Assembly: GCA_017979445.1 (NCBI GenBank)
Contig: CM030705.1
Coordinates: forward strand, 12,934,679 to 12,998,678
Direction: 5' to 3'
DNA length: 64,000 nt
Source of the DNA: Akebia trifoliata
Lineage: Eukaryota > Streptophyta > Magnoliopsida > Ranunculales > Lardizabalaceae
Part shown: positions 11,791 to 23,735 of the stretch, piece after piece
How the letters are laid out: each line of letters starts with the position of its first letter
Numbering within the stretch: position 1 is the stretch's first letter
Position numbers and translations under genes: made by a program
The notes under the pieces: model-generated
Told to the model about the DNA's origin: nothing
The model's database searches: none
What the model saw: the letters and a program-made list of their open reading frames with translations, nothing else

Positions 11791-14700
11791 TTATATCTTT
11801 TCTTTACTTCCTCGATCCCCATAATTTTTTACCTCCTTTTACACTTTTAGAGTTTTTGACTAACATCTAAGTTCTCATTTTCAATAATGCCATGTTATTA
11901 TTGTTGTCTTTTTGCCAATGTCCAAATGATGAATTCTTTGGAGGGATTGAATTACAATAAAATCATATTGATTGACCTAGTGGAGTTTAGGAGTCACCAC
12001 CATTCAATGAGTATGGGTGCGAATGAGCACTACAGAAGAGTTTTAAATTTTGTTTTCTTGGCTTATGATGACTCACATATTCAAAGGATAAGAGGGAAGT
12101 CTACCTAAAGAATCTAAGTAAGGAGATTCGGTTGAAGGACAAATAAGGTGTTAAGTACCTTGTCACTACCATCTAAAGATGGTTACCATAGATTGACCGA
12201 AGGTGAGATTAGAAACTATTTTTGTTTTGTTTTGAAAGTAGATGAGATTATAGAGAGAGTTTAGAAAAAATCGACCATAGTTTAGTTTTGTAAATGGAGA
12301 AAATAAGTTAGTAAGCAAGTTAAAAAACGAAGTGGGTACTTGCTGAAAATTTTTGTGAGCTTGGGACTTTGGTGGGAATCCACTTAGATTCCAATAAGTT
12401 GATCTCCCAAGATCTTTTAAGGACTTATATGCTTGTTTGGGAGCATCTTTTTGTTGGTTTAACCTTTAAGAGGAGTTTATGAATTGAGCACCATCGTGGA
12501 AAGACTAAAGACCTTTATCTATAATTTGTGTCCTCTTTGGGGTTATTTGTGTTGGCCAAGGGAGTTTAGATATGGATCCACACCTTAACTCACAACCCTT
12601 TTAGATTATGGTGTGTCCATGAAAGTGTATGCATGAATAAGCTTACAAAGAGAAAATCACCTCAAAGAGGGTTTACTCTCTAACTCTTAAGCCATTGAAA
12701 AAAAAAAAAAGGAATTACTACTAGGAATGTAAAATAACATTAAAAAAAAAAGTTAAACTAACACTTACTAGAAGTTAAAATGCTTTCAAAGAGCTTATTG
12801 AAGAAATTACCTCATAAGGAGGGATTACTCTATACCCTCAAACATTAAGTTAGGAAAATAAAAGTGCATGAAAGTAGAGGTACTTGAAAAGTAAAAAAAA
12901 AAAGATTAGATATGAGTCGAGGAGTGAAAGGGAGGTTTATTATATAAAAAATTAAAAAAATATGAATTCCTCCCTACTTTGGTCTCTTCATCTTCATATT
13001 TCTTTATCTTTTTCTTGATTTAGGTATTTTGGGGGGTTGAGGAGAACATTGGACAGAGCTTTGGTAGACTAGAGAGCTTTAAGAAGAGAGTTTAACAGAG
13101 TTTTGGGATCACTTGAACTTCTCCCCTATTTTCCTTGGATAAGGGTTTTATTTATAAGTTTTTTAGAAACCCTTGAAGATAAATTTATCCAAAATCCCAG
13201 AGTTCCCAATATTCTCATTAAAATCACAAAGAAAGACTCTAATTGCCCTCTACCATGTAGTCCTTGATTATCATTTATACTCCCATGAGTCTTAGCAATC
13301 ATAATGATCAAAGGATGAGATTGTAAAAGACAACAAATTCCTAGACCCTAGACTTTGAGTCAAACTCTAGAGACTTAGGCTATATGATATGTAATTAGGT
13401 GATTGATTTTTGGACATTCTACATAGTTATATTTTTAACAACCTAAGGCCAAGAGGGTTTCTGCACAGAAATTCTAAAGCTTTCTCTAGGTAGGGTAAAA
13501 GAGTCATGATCCTTAAAAAATGGTCAAATTACCTTGACTTCTCTTGAATTGAGGATAAGATTGATGGGAACAAGAGTAAATCTCCTCATTATAATTCTAA
13601 CAAAATGGCCTTAAGGTGGTAATTGAACTCAAGTGTGGACCAAGGAAGACTTGGAGTCAAAGTTGAAGGAATTGGTGAATTATTAGAAGACCTTGGTAAG
13701 AGATTTATTAAAAGGTTAATAGGAGAATAAAAAAGTAAAAATAAGTGATTTTCTTGAGAAAAAAGCCACTTAATTGTGGTTTAGAGTGTCATTTCCATAA
13801 ACAAATCTTGTGCACAAATGGGCTTGTAATTACCCAATAGATTGGTCCTTGGGTGAGTAGGGGACTGTGCAACATTATGCTTGGCCATGGGTCACCCCCC
13901 ATACTGTGTAAAAATGTACCATAACCATTGGTCACCCCCATACTAGGCAAAAATAATATCAGTCCAAAGGTGAGGCAAAGACAAGGTCAAAAATATAAAT
14001 AAGTTGGGACAAATTATTCAGTGCTACCACAACTATCGGATCTCATCTTCTATCTTCTACAATGACAATTATGATGAATGAGTCATTATTAATGATGTCG
14101 ATGTTGATACCCCTGAATACATTTCAACGACACAGGAAAATATACTCTCAATTTAAGACCACCATGGAGAAGGTCATCAATAAGTGAGGACTCTAAATCA
14201 AAATACAGAAAAGGAAGAAAATCTAGGTTCTCCGAGATTGAACTCAGTTATTTAGTGGATCTTTTTGAATCAGAGATTCATTAGGATGAAATTCTAAACG
14301 AACAAAAATAACTTACTCCTGATGAATGCATGATGCTTCTTAATAAATTAGTCGATGAGATTCTTATAGGTAGTCATCGATATTGTTCTACGATATACAA
14401 ATTCGTAGAGAGTGGATTTTAGGAATGTCTTCTTTAATATGTTGACAAATGATGCTCGTCTATCGTACCTTGATTTTGAATACAATTATTATCATGGTGA
14501 TCAATAAATGGTGGTGTAGTTTTTTTTTCTAGGGGTTTTTCTTTTATGAACATTTTTTTGTGGACTATGTGGTTAGTAAAAAAGTGTTTATTTCATGGAT
14601 TATGGTTTGAATTTATTCTATATGAATTATGCCTATGTATTTACTTGTGATTTATGGATTGTTGATTATGTCTTATAGATTATTGTTTGGTTGTTAAAAA

Positions 14701-14939
14701 TATTTATTTTGATATTTTATGTGATTGTTTATAAATTGATTATATTTATGTGATTATTTATATGAAATATTAAATGATATTCTTTATTAATGTAAACAGA
14801 AACAAGATAGATTATTCAGATTTAGATAATAAGATTATATGTATGACTGTACTTGCTGCAGCAAATCATTATCATATGACTTATAAAAATAAATTAGTTT
14901 GACAACCCAAGACTAATTGTAACTTTACTAGACAAAATT
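11791..14939. other. Gene-poor repeat-derived DNA
   Basis: Many poly-A/T runs and short repeated phrases, but no ORF above about 75 codons and no recognisable protein motif. The part from about 14030 on may contain the decayed 5' portion of the PIF/Harbinger element that follows, since a run of short acidic ORF pieces precedes the nuclease region. Confidence 0.35.
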
Positions 14940-16140
14940 ATATGAACTATGTTATGTTTGAGAATAACGCAATATGCCATGAACAATTTCGGATGGAGTA
15001 ACATGTATTTAAGAAATTTGCAAAACTTTACATGAGGTAGATTTTGAAAGAACAATGAATATTTCTTTGAAAGTATCTTTAGGAATTTTCTTAAAGATAT
15101 TGGGATAAAATAAAGGCATGAAAAGTGTTGGTGATCGATTTCAATATTCCAAAGAAACCGTGAGAAGACACTTTCATAGAATCTTGAAAGTTGTCATTGA
15201 ATTGTGCAAAACTTTCATTGTACGTTTCTTGTTCTTTGGATGAGATATCTCCTTAAATTTGCACAAATCGAATATTCTGATATTTCTTTAAGGTAATTTT
15301 AAAGTTAGATTCATAAAAACTTATAATGATTAATCTTTAATATAAAATTTCACACAATATGGAGGATTATATAGGAGTGATTGACATAACTCACATTAAG
15401 GCACAAATTCTAACAACGAATCAACTTCGATATTTAAGTCGAAAAAGTATAATATAAAATGTAATGTTATATGTTCTTTCAACATATTCTTCACATATGT
15501 AGCTGCCGGTTGTAAGGAACAAACAAATGACACGAACGTGTTCTTGAAAATCATAAATAATCGCAATTCAAGATTTTCTCACCTTTTGTCAGATTGTTAT
15601 TCAAAATTTTACTTATAAATACATTTAATGTATTTAAAGTAATGAAAATATTATTCATTTATAAACAAATATTACTTGGTTGACTTTAGCAACCCATTGA
15701 TAGATGAGTACATAAAACCATGGTGTCTATTACCATTTACAATACTTTTAGAAAAGTGTATGACAAAAGGAGAAGAAAGAGTTATTAACCATCTTTATTC
15801 TTAATTGTATAATGTCATAAAAATGTATTTTGAAGTATTAAAGGCAAGATGGGCAATTCTTAGGGACATACATATATACTTCATTAATATACAGAAGGAC
15901 ATCGTCATTTCTTTGCATGTGATTGCACAATTTCATTTGAAATGAAGCTTTGACAGATATTTAGTTTGCCCTATACGACGAAGTAAATTATATAGATGAA
16001 GTCGTCCCTAAGAGTGTAAATAAACTTGGACTCTTGAGATATTCACAACGGGAAAGATATAGAGAAATAGAATGTAGAAGAGAAGTCATGGTTGAAGTTA
16101 TAAAAGAAGCTTATGATCGACGTGATATATTAATATAATT
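14940..16140 (+). pseudogene. PIF/Harbinger transposase (HARBI1-like DDE nuclease), degenerate
   Basis: In shifted frames the + strand spells a HARBI1-type nuclease in the right order. An N-terminal block ends SKETVRRHFHRILKVVIEL (about 15150-15205). The first catalytic Asp block is EDYIGVIDITHIKAQ (about 15362-15406). The second Asp block is YYLVDFSNPLIDEYIKPW (about 15670-15725). The third region reads NVIKMYFEVLKARWAILR, where autonomous relatives have Glu, so the final catalytic residue appears replaced by Lys. Several stops and frameshifts mean no full protein can be made. In this superfamily the nuclease acts in the nucleus with a Myb-like partner protein, which was not identified here. 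Possible right-end TIR sequence lies near 17220-17245, with TAA next to it. The left end was not found. Confidence 0.8.
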
Positions 16141-16985
16141 TTATAATTTAAAAGTTACTATAACTAAATAATTTATATAATTAGGTGAATTCTGTAGGTT
16201 TTTACTATATGAATATGTATGTTTATTAGTATGACGATCACATGTATATTTTGTTGCTGGATATTTTCTTTTCATTTTACATTTCTTGGTGTGATTATTA
16301 CAGTTTATTATGATTTTTTATTGATTTTGTGGACAAGTGATTAGAATTGTATATTTCCAACAAAAAAAGTAACAAAAGGTAGACAATTTTATAGGTGTCC
16401 ATCATAGAAGATAATGAAAATTTTACATTAATTTGTATTAGTTATAAATATGAAATTACATATTTTAAATAAAATGTATATATTTTTTTCATTTATAGGA
16501 TCATAAAAATGATTTCTTATAGTTTGATAAAGAAGATTGATCATGACGATAACAAGTATGCGAAGAAAAAGACAAAAATGAATTTTTGAAAACGGAATTA
16601 GGTCCTATATGAATCAATAGAATATAATATATTACAGTTTATTATAGTTGTAATCCTTTTTATTACGTAATTGTATGTATTATGAAACATATTATTTTTG
16701 TTAGAATATAATTGATCATGACATAAAATTATTTATGATTAGTTATGGATGCAGGAAATTTTTATATAGTTTTATATATGATGATACAGGTTTTATTATA
16801 TAAAGCTATTATATTTTTATACAAGTTTTATTTTTCATATGTTCAATGTTTAAGGGAGGTTTTGTCGATTTGTTTTTTTCTTTATATTTTAAATAAGTAT
16901 ATTTTAAATTTAAAATGATAGTATAATGTTTTTATGAATAAAAATAGTAACTATTACTTTTTTAAAACATAATTTGTTGAGTTAA
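16141..16985. other. AT-rich 3' part of the Harbinger element
   Basis: No coding signal. Very AT-rich, lying between the transposase remnant and the candidate terminal region. Confidence 0.4.
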
Positions 16986-16989
16986 AATG

Positions 16990-17245
16990 TTAAAAAAAGT
17001 AATTTATACATATAAGGGCATGCTAGTCGTTTTAACAGAATGTAGAATAGTTCTCGAATACAAAACTCTATCAGAAGTATTTTTGACAATACTTCTCAAA
17101 ACTTGCATCCAAACACACAATACTTATCGAGCTACTTTTAATAGTATTTCAAAAAATACTTTTGACAGTACTTATGTTCTAAATACTTATGTTCAAAAAG
17201 TACTTATGTTCTAAATACTTTTGGCTCCTACATCCACACGGATCC
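16990..17245. repeat. Candidate right terminus of the PIF/Harbinger element
   Basis: Repeated AAGTACTT / AATACTTTTG words lead to CTACATCCACACGGATCC followed by TAA. On the minus strand this reads GGATCCGTGTGGATGTAG, resembling Harbinger TIRs of the GGGCC-GTTTGGATG type, and TAA would fit the 3-bp TTA/TAA target duplication. The matching left end was not located, so this remains tentative. Confidence 0.4.
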
Positions 17246-17356
17246 TAAGTTTTTGCAAAAACTCTGGAAGGTTATGGTGTTAGATTGCGAATGTGGTAAT
17301 CCAAGTGGGCTCAACGATCCTTTTTAAGATTTGAAATCTTAAAATTTAAATATGAG

Positions 17357-17528
17357 GCGTGATAATCTGACTACCCACATGACATACTCAATCGCCTCTC
17401 CTAATGGTTTCCTTGGGATACACATTTTTATGGGGAAGTACAATTGTGTATATCAAGGAATATAGATCTTTGAACTTGTCACGTTAGGCTAATTGAGTAT
17501 GCCACGTGGGTAGTCAGATTATCACGAT
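17357..17528. repeat. Long-hairpin MITE (GATAATCTGACTACC family)
   Basis: Arms of CGTGATAATCTGACTACCCA and its near-perfect complement TGGGTAGTCAGATTATCACG sit about 130 bp apart. The loop includes CTTGGGATACAC and its complement-like partner. This is the cleanest stem of the family in the window. Confidence 0.75.
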
Positions 17529-17844
17529 TCTTGAAATATATGGATAGAGGACGTCAGGGCAGGAGAAAGAAATTCTCTTCCTCTATTAGTTGTGGTGGTG
17601 TGAGCAAATTGTTTAATGATCTACTTATCAGTAACTTAATGGATTTTTTTTATCATATGTCATTATTTAGATCCAATAACATTTGGATTAGTCTAAATTG
17701 GATCCGATCATGATAGATAATTATACGGGGAGAGAGAGAATCATTCAATGATTTTTTAATAGTTTTGAAGACCAATTTCACAAAATTTCAATCCGCCATT
17801 TTGATTTACTTAGTTTTTATTACAAGTTTACTTAAATTTAGAGA

Positions 17845-18151
17845 CCTGATATTGGCACCCCAACATTTAATTATTACACCCCAATTAAAAATAAAGAAAA
17901 TAAGTAAATTTTTGAGAATGAGTAGAAGTTGAGGTGCCAAAAAAAGTTCTCTCTTATTTTATCTTTTCTAGATTCTTTTTAAGATTAAACAACTAGTGAA
18001 TTTGTTTGAACAAGTGTTGTAATGTTGAGATAATAATTTAAGCCAAACCCCTTTATTGTTTGAATGGTGTGTGTTAATTTTTTAATTGGGGTGTGTTGAG
18101 TAAGTTATGAAATTGAGGTGTAATAAGTAAAAGTTGGGGTGCCAATAGCAG
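17845..18151. repeat. MITE with CTGCTATTGGCACCCC ends, second full copy
   Basis: The left end reads CTGATATTGGCACCCCAAC and the right end GTTGGGTGCCAATAGCAG-like (GTTGGGG variant), as in 5399-5730. Its right part, from about 18045, marks the start of the tandemly duplicated unit. The junctions at 34812 and 57557 retain only that right part. Confidence 0.75.
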
Positions 18152-18492
18152 TCCTATAAACTTATTTGAATTATAAAATCTGCTTTATCATATAGTAATC
18201 AATGCCAAAATAGACTGATCAAGAAAAATAATTTCGTCATTATTGTTCGTTCTGTTCAAACGTTGCTGCTTAAAAAGTATCTTTTGAATCTTGGGGCATC
18301 TATATCATAAAAAATTCCACTATACATTTATTGTAAAAGTGGAATTTGTGAAAATCTTCCATGACCATTCAGCAAAAGTTGACTTAATTTGAGGTTAGAA
18401 ATGAATCAACTTGATGTATTTGCAATATAAAAAATATATGTATCTTAATAATTTCTCCTTCAAAATGTTCATAAATAAGGAAACCCTCCCTC

Positions 18493-18513
18493 ATATATAT
18501 GTATATATATGGT
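18493..18513 (+). promoter_or_regulatory. TATA-rich core promoter of the first RING gene
   Basis: A TATATATGTATATATATGG stretch lies about 45-60 bp upstream of the ATG and is followed by the conserved leader words CATCCACTTTTCCATTGTGCTTG. The same arrangement precedes the other RING copies, supporting it as the core promoter. Confidence 0.55.
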
Positions 18514-18554
18514 CCTGGACATCCACTTTTCCATTGTGCTTGTATGCAAGAATT

Positions 18555-19010
18555 ATGGCTTCTTTGTCACAATTCTTCTCTATTATCTACACAACAACCA
18601 TCGTCTTTTTCTCTCTATTCCTTCACGAAGCATTCGGCTTAATTCAATCCTTCAATAGGATTGCATGGAGGTCTCGTAAGCATCCGATCACAGGTACATA
18701 TTCAGACTTGGTTGAAGCAAAACACCCAGCAATCCATTACAAGATCAAATCAAATCCAGGATTAATTGAATGCGTTGTTTGTATATCAACAATCGAAGAA
18801 GGAGAAGAGATCAGAGAGTTGCACTGTGGTCACTTGTTTCACAAAAATTGTGTCGACAGTTGGATAGAGCATGATTGGGCCACATGTCCATTGTGTCGGA
18901 TGTTGGTCTTACCTGAAAAGATCAATCGCGAGCAAACTGAACAACAAAATAATGATGATGGGAATCTGTTTTACTTGTTTTCTGCATTTAATGGTTATTG
19001 TTTACATTAA
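18555..19010 (+). CDS. RING-H2 E3 ubiquitin ligase, type A, intact
   Basis: Predicted 151-residue single-exon protein. Residues about 7-31 are hydrophobic, a likely membrane anchor. A basic stretch (WRSRKHP, about 39-44) follows, then a RING-H2 domain at about 73-114. The zinc ligands are C73, C76, C91, H93, H96, C99, C111 and C114, a C-X2-C-X14-C-X-H-X2-H-X2-C-X11-C-X2-C spacing. W103 and R115 (after CPLC) are the residues that in this family contact and activate the E2. The tail is acidic and Asn/Gln-rich. Family knowledge: short intronless RING-H2 proteins of the RHA/BRH1/XERICO sort act as E3 ligases, often in hormone and stress responses; the exact orthologue is not identified. The ORF is open 48 codons further upstream, but MASLSQ is conserved in all five copies and the upstream part overlaps the TATA-rich promoter, so this start was chosen. 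Confidence 0.9.
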   Translation: MASLSQFFSIIYTTTIVFFSLFLHEAFGLIQSFNRIAWRSRKHPITGTYSDLVEAKHPAIHYKIKSNPGLIECVVCISTIEEGEEIRELHCGHLFHKNCVDSWIEHDWATCPLCRMLVLPEKINREQTEQQNNDDGNLFYLFSAFNGYCLH

Positions 19011-19255
19011 TTATTGTATTAGTCTAGTAGAAATTTTAAGAATTTCACTGGTCTTTTAAAGTATAATTTTATTTAATATATTTAATTAGATTGAAATTAT
19101 AATAATTGAAGAGGAATATCAGTAGACGGGTACGTCACTATTATCTTCCTTTTAATTATAATATAATTAATATAAGAATCTGTTGTTAACAGAGACCATC
19201 CAACCAGATCATTATATATAATTTTCGGTTCTATACTTCTTTTTTTATTTTTATG

Positions 19256-19440
19256 ACGGGGTGTCTGAACTTATGTCCGACTAAGGGGATCAGAAGAGCC
19301 AGGCTTGGAGCCAAGGCACTGGGTACCTCCCCCGGCCATGTGCAGCGCCCACACATCACATGCGCAGTGTAAGTGAGGGTGTGCCCTCACGGGTGGCCCC
19401 AAGGAAAGACTGCCCATACTGAATATCAATGTTCTAAACT
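19256..19440 (-). repeat. SINE-like polyA-tailed GC-rich repeat
   Basis: A GC-rich block in AT-rich DNA. Read on the minus strand it runs from GGGGCCACCCGTGAGGGC through CACCCTCACTTAC to GACATAAGTTCAGACACCCC and an A-rich tail. Other copies are at 36590-36760 and 62530-62710 (same orientation) and 33445-33625 and 47630-47825 (opposite orientation, also with A-rich tails). A tail at the same end in each is typical of retroposons. No clear tRNA A/B box was found, so SINE identity is inferred. Confidence 0.5.
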
Positions 19441-19733
19441 TAATTGGGCATTTCATATTAGGTAAATCAATAATTCAAATCTTCGTAAAAAATAAAGCAT
19501 TTTCATTGACGTTGGAACTTTTGTATACTAACCAAGGGTACATCCAGTTATGGTTAATCCTCTTTGGATGTTAAATCCATCAATATAGAGGGAAAGCACT
19601 TAATAACAAAGGCTACGGCTTGACGACACTTGGACATCAAATTATTATATCTATTCGGCTTTGTAGTTCATTCAAATTAAATGAGATTTCATTGTTAGAT
19701 GTGTTTTGCTTTTATAATGGTGGTATATAAATT

Positions 19734-20089
19734 GGGAAATGTTCAGCACCAAACATTTTGGCAAAACATTTTTCAAAACTTGGGTTAGAAGTTTTGGAAT
19801 GGGCTGATTTTTGGTGAGGATGATCTCTACAGTGAGGAAATCATCATCACCAAAAATCAGCCCATTCCAAAACTTCTAACCCCATAAAAAATGGTTTACA
19901 AAAAATGGACGGTCCACGATTTTTCAACTTGTAAACATGGGGTTTGAAGTTTTGGAATGGCCTGATTTTTGGTGAGGATGATCTCCTCACCGTAGAGATC
20001 ATCCTCACCAAAAATCAGCCCATTCCAAAACTTCTAACCCATGTGGGACCAAAATGGTTGGCTAAAATGTTTGGTGCTCAACGGGACCC
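19734..20089. mobile_element. Foldback MITE with perfect 9-bp target duplication
   Basis: Termini GGGAAATGTTCAGCACC and GGTGCTCAACGGGACCC flank two internal hairpins built from GTTAGAAGTTTTGGAATGGG, GGTGAGGATGATCTC and complements. It is bracketed by ATATAAATT at 19725-19733 and 20090-20098. Unit 3 (around 63000) has the unoccupied site, TTTATAAATTATTTCC. A 9-bp duplication and G-starting termini point to Mutator-type mobilisation. No ORF of its own; the ORFs reported across it are palindrome artefacts. Confidence 0.85.
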
Positions 20090-20189
20090 ATATAAATTAT
20101 TTCCACTTAAGGACAAATGCAAAAAATTTCCAATGGGGTGCACATATCCAAATGACCTTCCCTTCTTCAAGCGTGGTTGGTGAGCTGCT

Positions 20190-20590
20190 CACTTCTAAGA
20201 ATAATTTTAGGTTATGCCTACTACCTCTATCAATATGTCTAAAAGTAAGGAAATCATCTTTCATAAATGTAGATACGGGCCGGTCCACTTGTCTACAGGG
20301 ATACCCGATTATCAGAAAAAAAAAAACAATTGAAGGTGAAGGGTAAAAATGTTACCATTTTTCACGTATAATTGAAGAATCGTTGATTAATTCATCAACT
20401 CCTTGATTTAATCATCGTCTAATCCCTAAGTAAGAGAATTTTATTAATTCAAAGAATGTTGTGACTATGCACATTGGAGGAAGAATGTTGTAACTATGCC
20501 CCAATTAAACGGGTCATGCGGATCCTTAACGGATCATCAAAAAGATCCGGGTTCAATTCACGACAACTCTTCATATACAAGAATAGAAGA
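20190..20590. repeat. Block resembling the type B upstream region
   Basis: The phrases CTCTATCAATATGTCTAAAA, GGAAATCATCTTTCATAAAT, GGTGAAGGGTAAAAATGTTA and CATCGTCTAATCCCTAA match the region upstream of the type B genes (about 32780-33775 and 47330-47960). Units 2 and 3 instead have unrelated sequence here (36850-37400, 63090-63580). This suggests a recombination or replacement specific to unit 1. Confidence 0.55.
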
Positions 20591-20989
20591 CATAACCCAA
20601 TAAAGTTTGTGTGCCAATAGAATCTCTCTTTAGACTCAACCCAAAAATGTGATATAAGTAGGTGGAGTGAGTACAAATGGTTGGTGCAAATAGCCTGACT
20701 TAATGAGTAATGACCAACCCAACTTTCAAACTATCCAATCACTTTTCCACCTCTTGAAATAGGCATTGTTGTGAAGTCAAACACAAAATAATAAATAAAT
20801 AAATAAATAAAAATAAAAAATAAAAATGAAAATAAAACAAAAAAAAAAGTCTCTATCTTATACTGAACTCTAAGGCGTGATTTTTTGATAGGTTGAAATG
20901 TAGGATAGAGATTAATTTTATGTGGCTGACAAATTAAAATGGGAGTGACTGCTTGCAGCGCAACTACAACCCATTATATCTATATATAT

Positions 20990-21480
20990 ATATATAATTC
21001 TAACCAAGCCAAATTGTATTAAAAAAGAGCAAAAATGGTTCCCAATTGAACTCCCTTAAAATGGTCCTTATCTTGAAAAAGAGATATTCAAGATTCCATG
21101 GTATCATCCTTCATTTTAAAGAATGAATATCGAATATGCTTCAATTTAATTGCTTCGGCCTTGCTAGATAATCTTCAGACCTTCGAATAAAGCCCAAAGT
21201 TCATTAGCACAGGGACCAATAAATACACTGCAAGCTTTGATAAAGTTGCCATGATGATGCACCCTGCCCCAGCGCCAACTAAATTTGATAAACAATATCC
21301 GTCCAGATTTAATTTAATTTTGCCACTTGATTTGAAGAATTTTGTGCCACTTTCCAACCAAAATGGGATTCACGTGAGTTACATCCTCGAAGAGATAAAA
21401 GATAGTTTTGATCACTTTTTCTGTAAATCATTTAGCAACTTCAAAGATAGCATGATTTCTTGTAAGCAAAAGAAACCACG
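20990..21480 (-). pseudogene. LINE (non-LTR) RNase H fragment
   Basis: On the minus strand near 21175-21357 the peptide IKLNLDGYCLSNLVGAGAGC followed by I(I) matches the start of the RNase H domain found at the 3' end of many plant LINE polyproteins (K-L-N-x-D-G ... G-x-A-G-x-G-x-I-I). The first catalytic Asp is kept. A later ELWAL-like region appears as NFGLY. The rest is shifted or missing and no reverse transcriptase is nearby. Unit 2 keeps only the end of it (37915-38035). Confidence 0.65.
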
Positions 21481-21529
21481 CTAAGATTGGATGAATGATT
21501 CTCCAAGGGTATTCATAAATTACTTAGCA

Positions 21530-22320
21530 AATACCCCTATCGACAATAGATTTCCCAAATCTACGTCAAGATACACGAAACAAGATCGCAAATGATTTTA
21601 TTGATTTCTAAAAAATAGAGATATAGATCTCAATATTATCCTTTAATTAACAGTCAAGTATAACAAAAATAATGTGTGTAACTTTCTCCACCCCGGACTT
21701 CACACTTGATCCGTTGAGAAGGATCTTTGGATTTGTAGATGATTGCTTAGATTTATTGATCTTCCATAGTGGCTTTGTGTGGATTTCTTCTCTCCGAACT
21801 TCACGCTTTATCAGCTAAGAATGTGGTTCTTGATTTGTAGATATTGACTTAGTGCTTAATCTCCTTTAAAGGTTTTCTGTAGATTTTTTTTCTCTCCGAG
21901 CTTCACGTTTGATCAACTTAGAAGAATTCTTTGACTTTTAGAGAAGGGCTTTTAGGATTGATCTTCTTTAAAGGCTTGTTGTAGATTTTCTTTTCTCTGG
22001 ACTTTACGGTTAATCAACAGAGAAGGATTTCTTGGTTTTCAGAAACTGACTTAAATGCTTGATCTTTTCTTATATCGAAATCCAAGTCTTGCTTGAAAAA
22101 TCTTACTTAGTTTCTGAAGGAGGGCTTGCGAGCTTCTTCTTTAAAAGGAGAACTTTTATCTTTTAAAAAAAAATGACCTAAGGATGTTCCCAAATAAGGG
22201 GGGCTTTGGTATTTATAGATTTAAATATATTTAACTTTCCAACTATGCCCTTGACTTGATAGGTTTTGATTAGTTGGTTTAAAGGTTAAGTTCGTCAAAT
22301 TCTAATTTTTAGGACACTAT
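21530..22320. repeat. Gypsy LTR fragment
   Basis: Contains the same ordered phrases as 44717-45760: AAATCTACGTCAAGATACACG, TTTTATTGATTT, repeated CTCTCCG..CTTCACG..TTGATC blocks, TTTGGTATTTATAGA and AAGGTTAAGTTCGTCAAATT. Unit 2 lacks nearly all of it (deletion joining at about 38035). This is a remnant without an internal region. Confidence 0.65.
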
Positions 22321-22384
22321 GAGGTGGTCGATGATAGAAATCAAACCAATAGTGATGGTGATGTGTCATGAAAATGGTTTGTTC

Positions 22385-22610
22385 ACGATATTTCTCATTT
22401 AACTCCATCAAAACAAGTTCAGAACCATAGATTTGCATGCCTTGGTATACACAAATGCACTTCCCCATAAAAAAGTGTCTCCCGAGGGAGTAATGTACCT
22501 CGAGGTGGAAATATGTACGGTTTCCAAACTTGTCCACGCCACTGAGTTGATTGAGTATGCCACCTGGCGAGTCATTTTATTAGGACTCTTTTAACTCTAC
22601 CCAAAATCAA
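22385..22610. repeat. Hairpin MITE, partial
   Basis: Contains CAAGTTCAGAACCATAGATTT, TGGTATACACAAATGCACTT and a closing GCGAGTCATTTTATTAGGACTC. Its unit 2 counterpart is at 38505-38735, which keeps the left arm better. Confidence 0.55.
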
Positions 22611-23329
22611 GGTCACGCGAAAGTTCCACATCTCAAGCAGTATGTTACGGCCTTCAACATACAACCTTGTGTGAAAAATCACCACTTGAGATTCTACACT
22701 TCAATAATGTATATTAACGAAGTAAGGGTGATGACAATGAGTAGTGAAATCAATTAAAGGTTTCCTTCAAGAAATTACGATCAAAGTTGATAGAGTGTTT
22801 GAAGATTATGGAATTTTGGGTAGTGAAATCAAGGTTTTCTTCAAGAAATGGCAACCCAACTTGAAGAATTGATTGAAGATGATAGATTTTTGGGCAGAAA
22901 AACTTATCAAAAAACTTGGCTGAATTTTTGAGTTGAATCATTTGAATTTTTGAGTTGACTCACCTTGTTGCCTCTAAAAAGTTTCGTGACTAAGGCAGTA
23001 TTTGTTTGCGCTATTTTTCAGCACTTATTGCTGAAAAAAATAACTTCAGCACTTTTTGTCAAAATAGCGCATTTGTTTACTCTATATTTTCAACGCCTAT
23101 TGCTGAAAATAAGTGAAAAAAATTCAACACTATTTTGATGTTGAGAAAAAGAGCTGAAGCGGTAAGCACTTCGCTTTTTTCGACATGGACAAGTATGCCC
23201 TTCGTTTTTTTGAGCACAGACAAGTATATCCTTATTCTTAAAAGGATATTACCTTTTATATCCCATGGATAAGTATATAAGCACCCCACAAATTAATAAA
23301 CCCACACCATGGCTGAATTATTTTGTCTT
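22611..23329. other. Unit-specific intergenic DNA
   Basis: No gene. The part to about 22985 is collinear with 38760-39135 in unit 2. The part from about 22990, with AACTTCAGCACTTTTTGTC-like words repeated near 24120-24190, is present only in unit 1. Confidence 0.45.
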
Positions 23330-23735
23330 ATATGAGTTAAAAGTTTTGGAATGAGTTGATTTTTGGTGAGGATGATCTCCTTATTAGTATATAAGCACCC
23401 CCACAAATTAATAAACCCACACCATGGCTAAATTATTGTCTTATATGGGTTAAAAGTTTTGGAATAAGTTGATTTTTGATGATGATGATCTCTACAATGA
23501 GGAGATCATCCTCACCAAAAAATCAGCACATCCTGAAACTTCTAACCCTATCAAAACAAGTTCAAGAACCGCAAATCATCCCCCTTTTTAAAAAAAAAAC
23601 TATTTTTGACGAGTTAAAAGTTTCAAAATGGACTGATTTTTGGTGAGGATGATTTCTAGACCATATAGACCATCCTCACTAAAAATTTGCTCATTCCAAA
23701 GATTTTAACCCATATAAAACAAACAAAATTGGCTA
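23330..23735. repeat. Foldback MITE copies, partial
   Basis: Hairpin pieces at about 23336-23380, 23440-23550 and 23620-23715 share the GTGAGGATGATCT core. The stretch GTATATAAGCACCCC..ACACCATGGCT is repeated directly (about 23270-23320 and 23388-23432), as if one hairpin had been partly duplicated. Confidence 0.55.

Noticed and set aside
18411..18554. N-terminal extension of the first RING ORF by 48 codons
   Set aside because: It runs through the TATA-rich promoter and is not conserved in the other copies. MASLSQ is the shared start.
20540..20565. GGTTCAATTC resembling a Pol III B box (tRNA or SINE)
   Set aside because: No A box at the right distance and no cloverleaf could be drawn.
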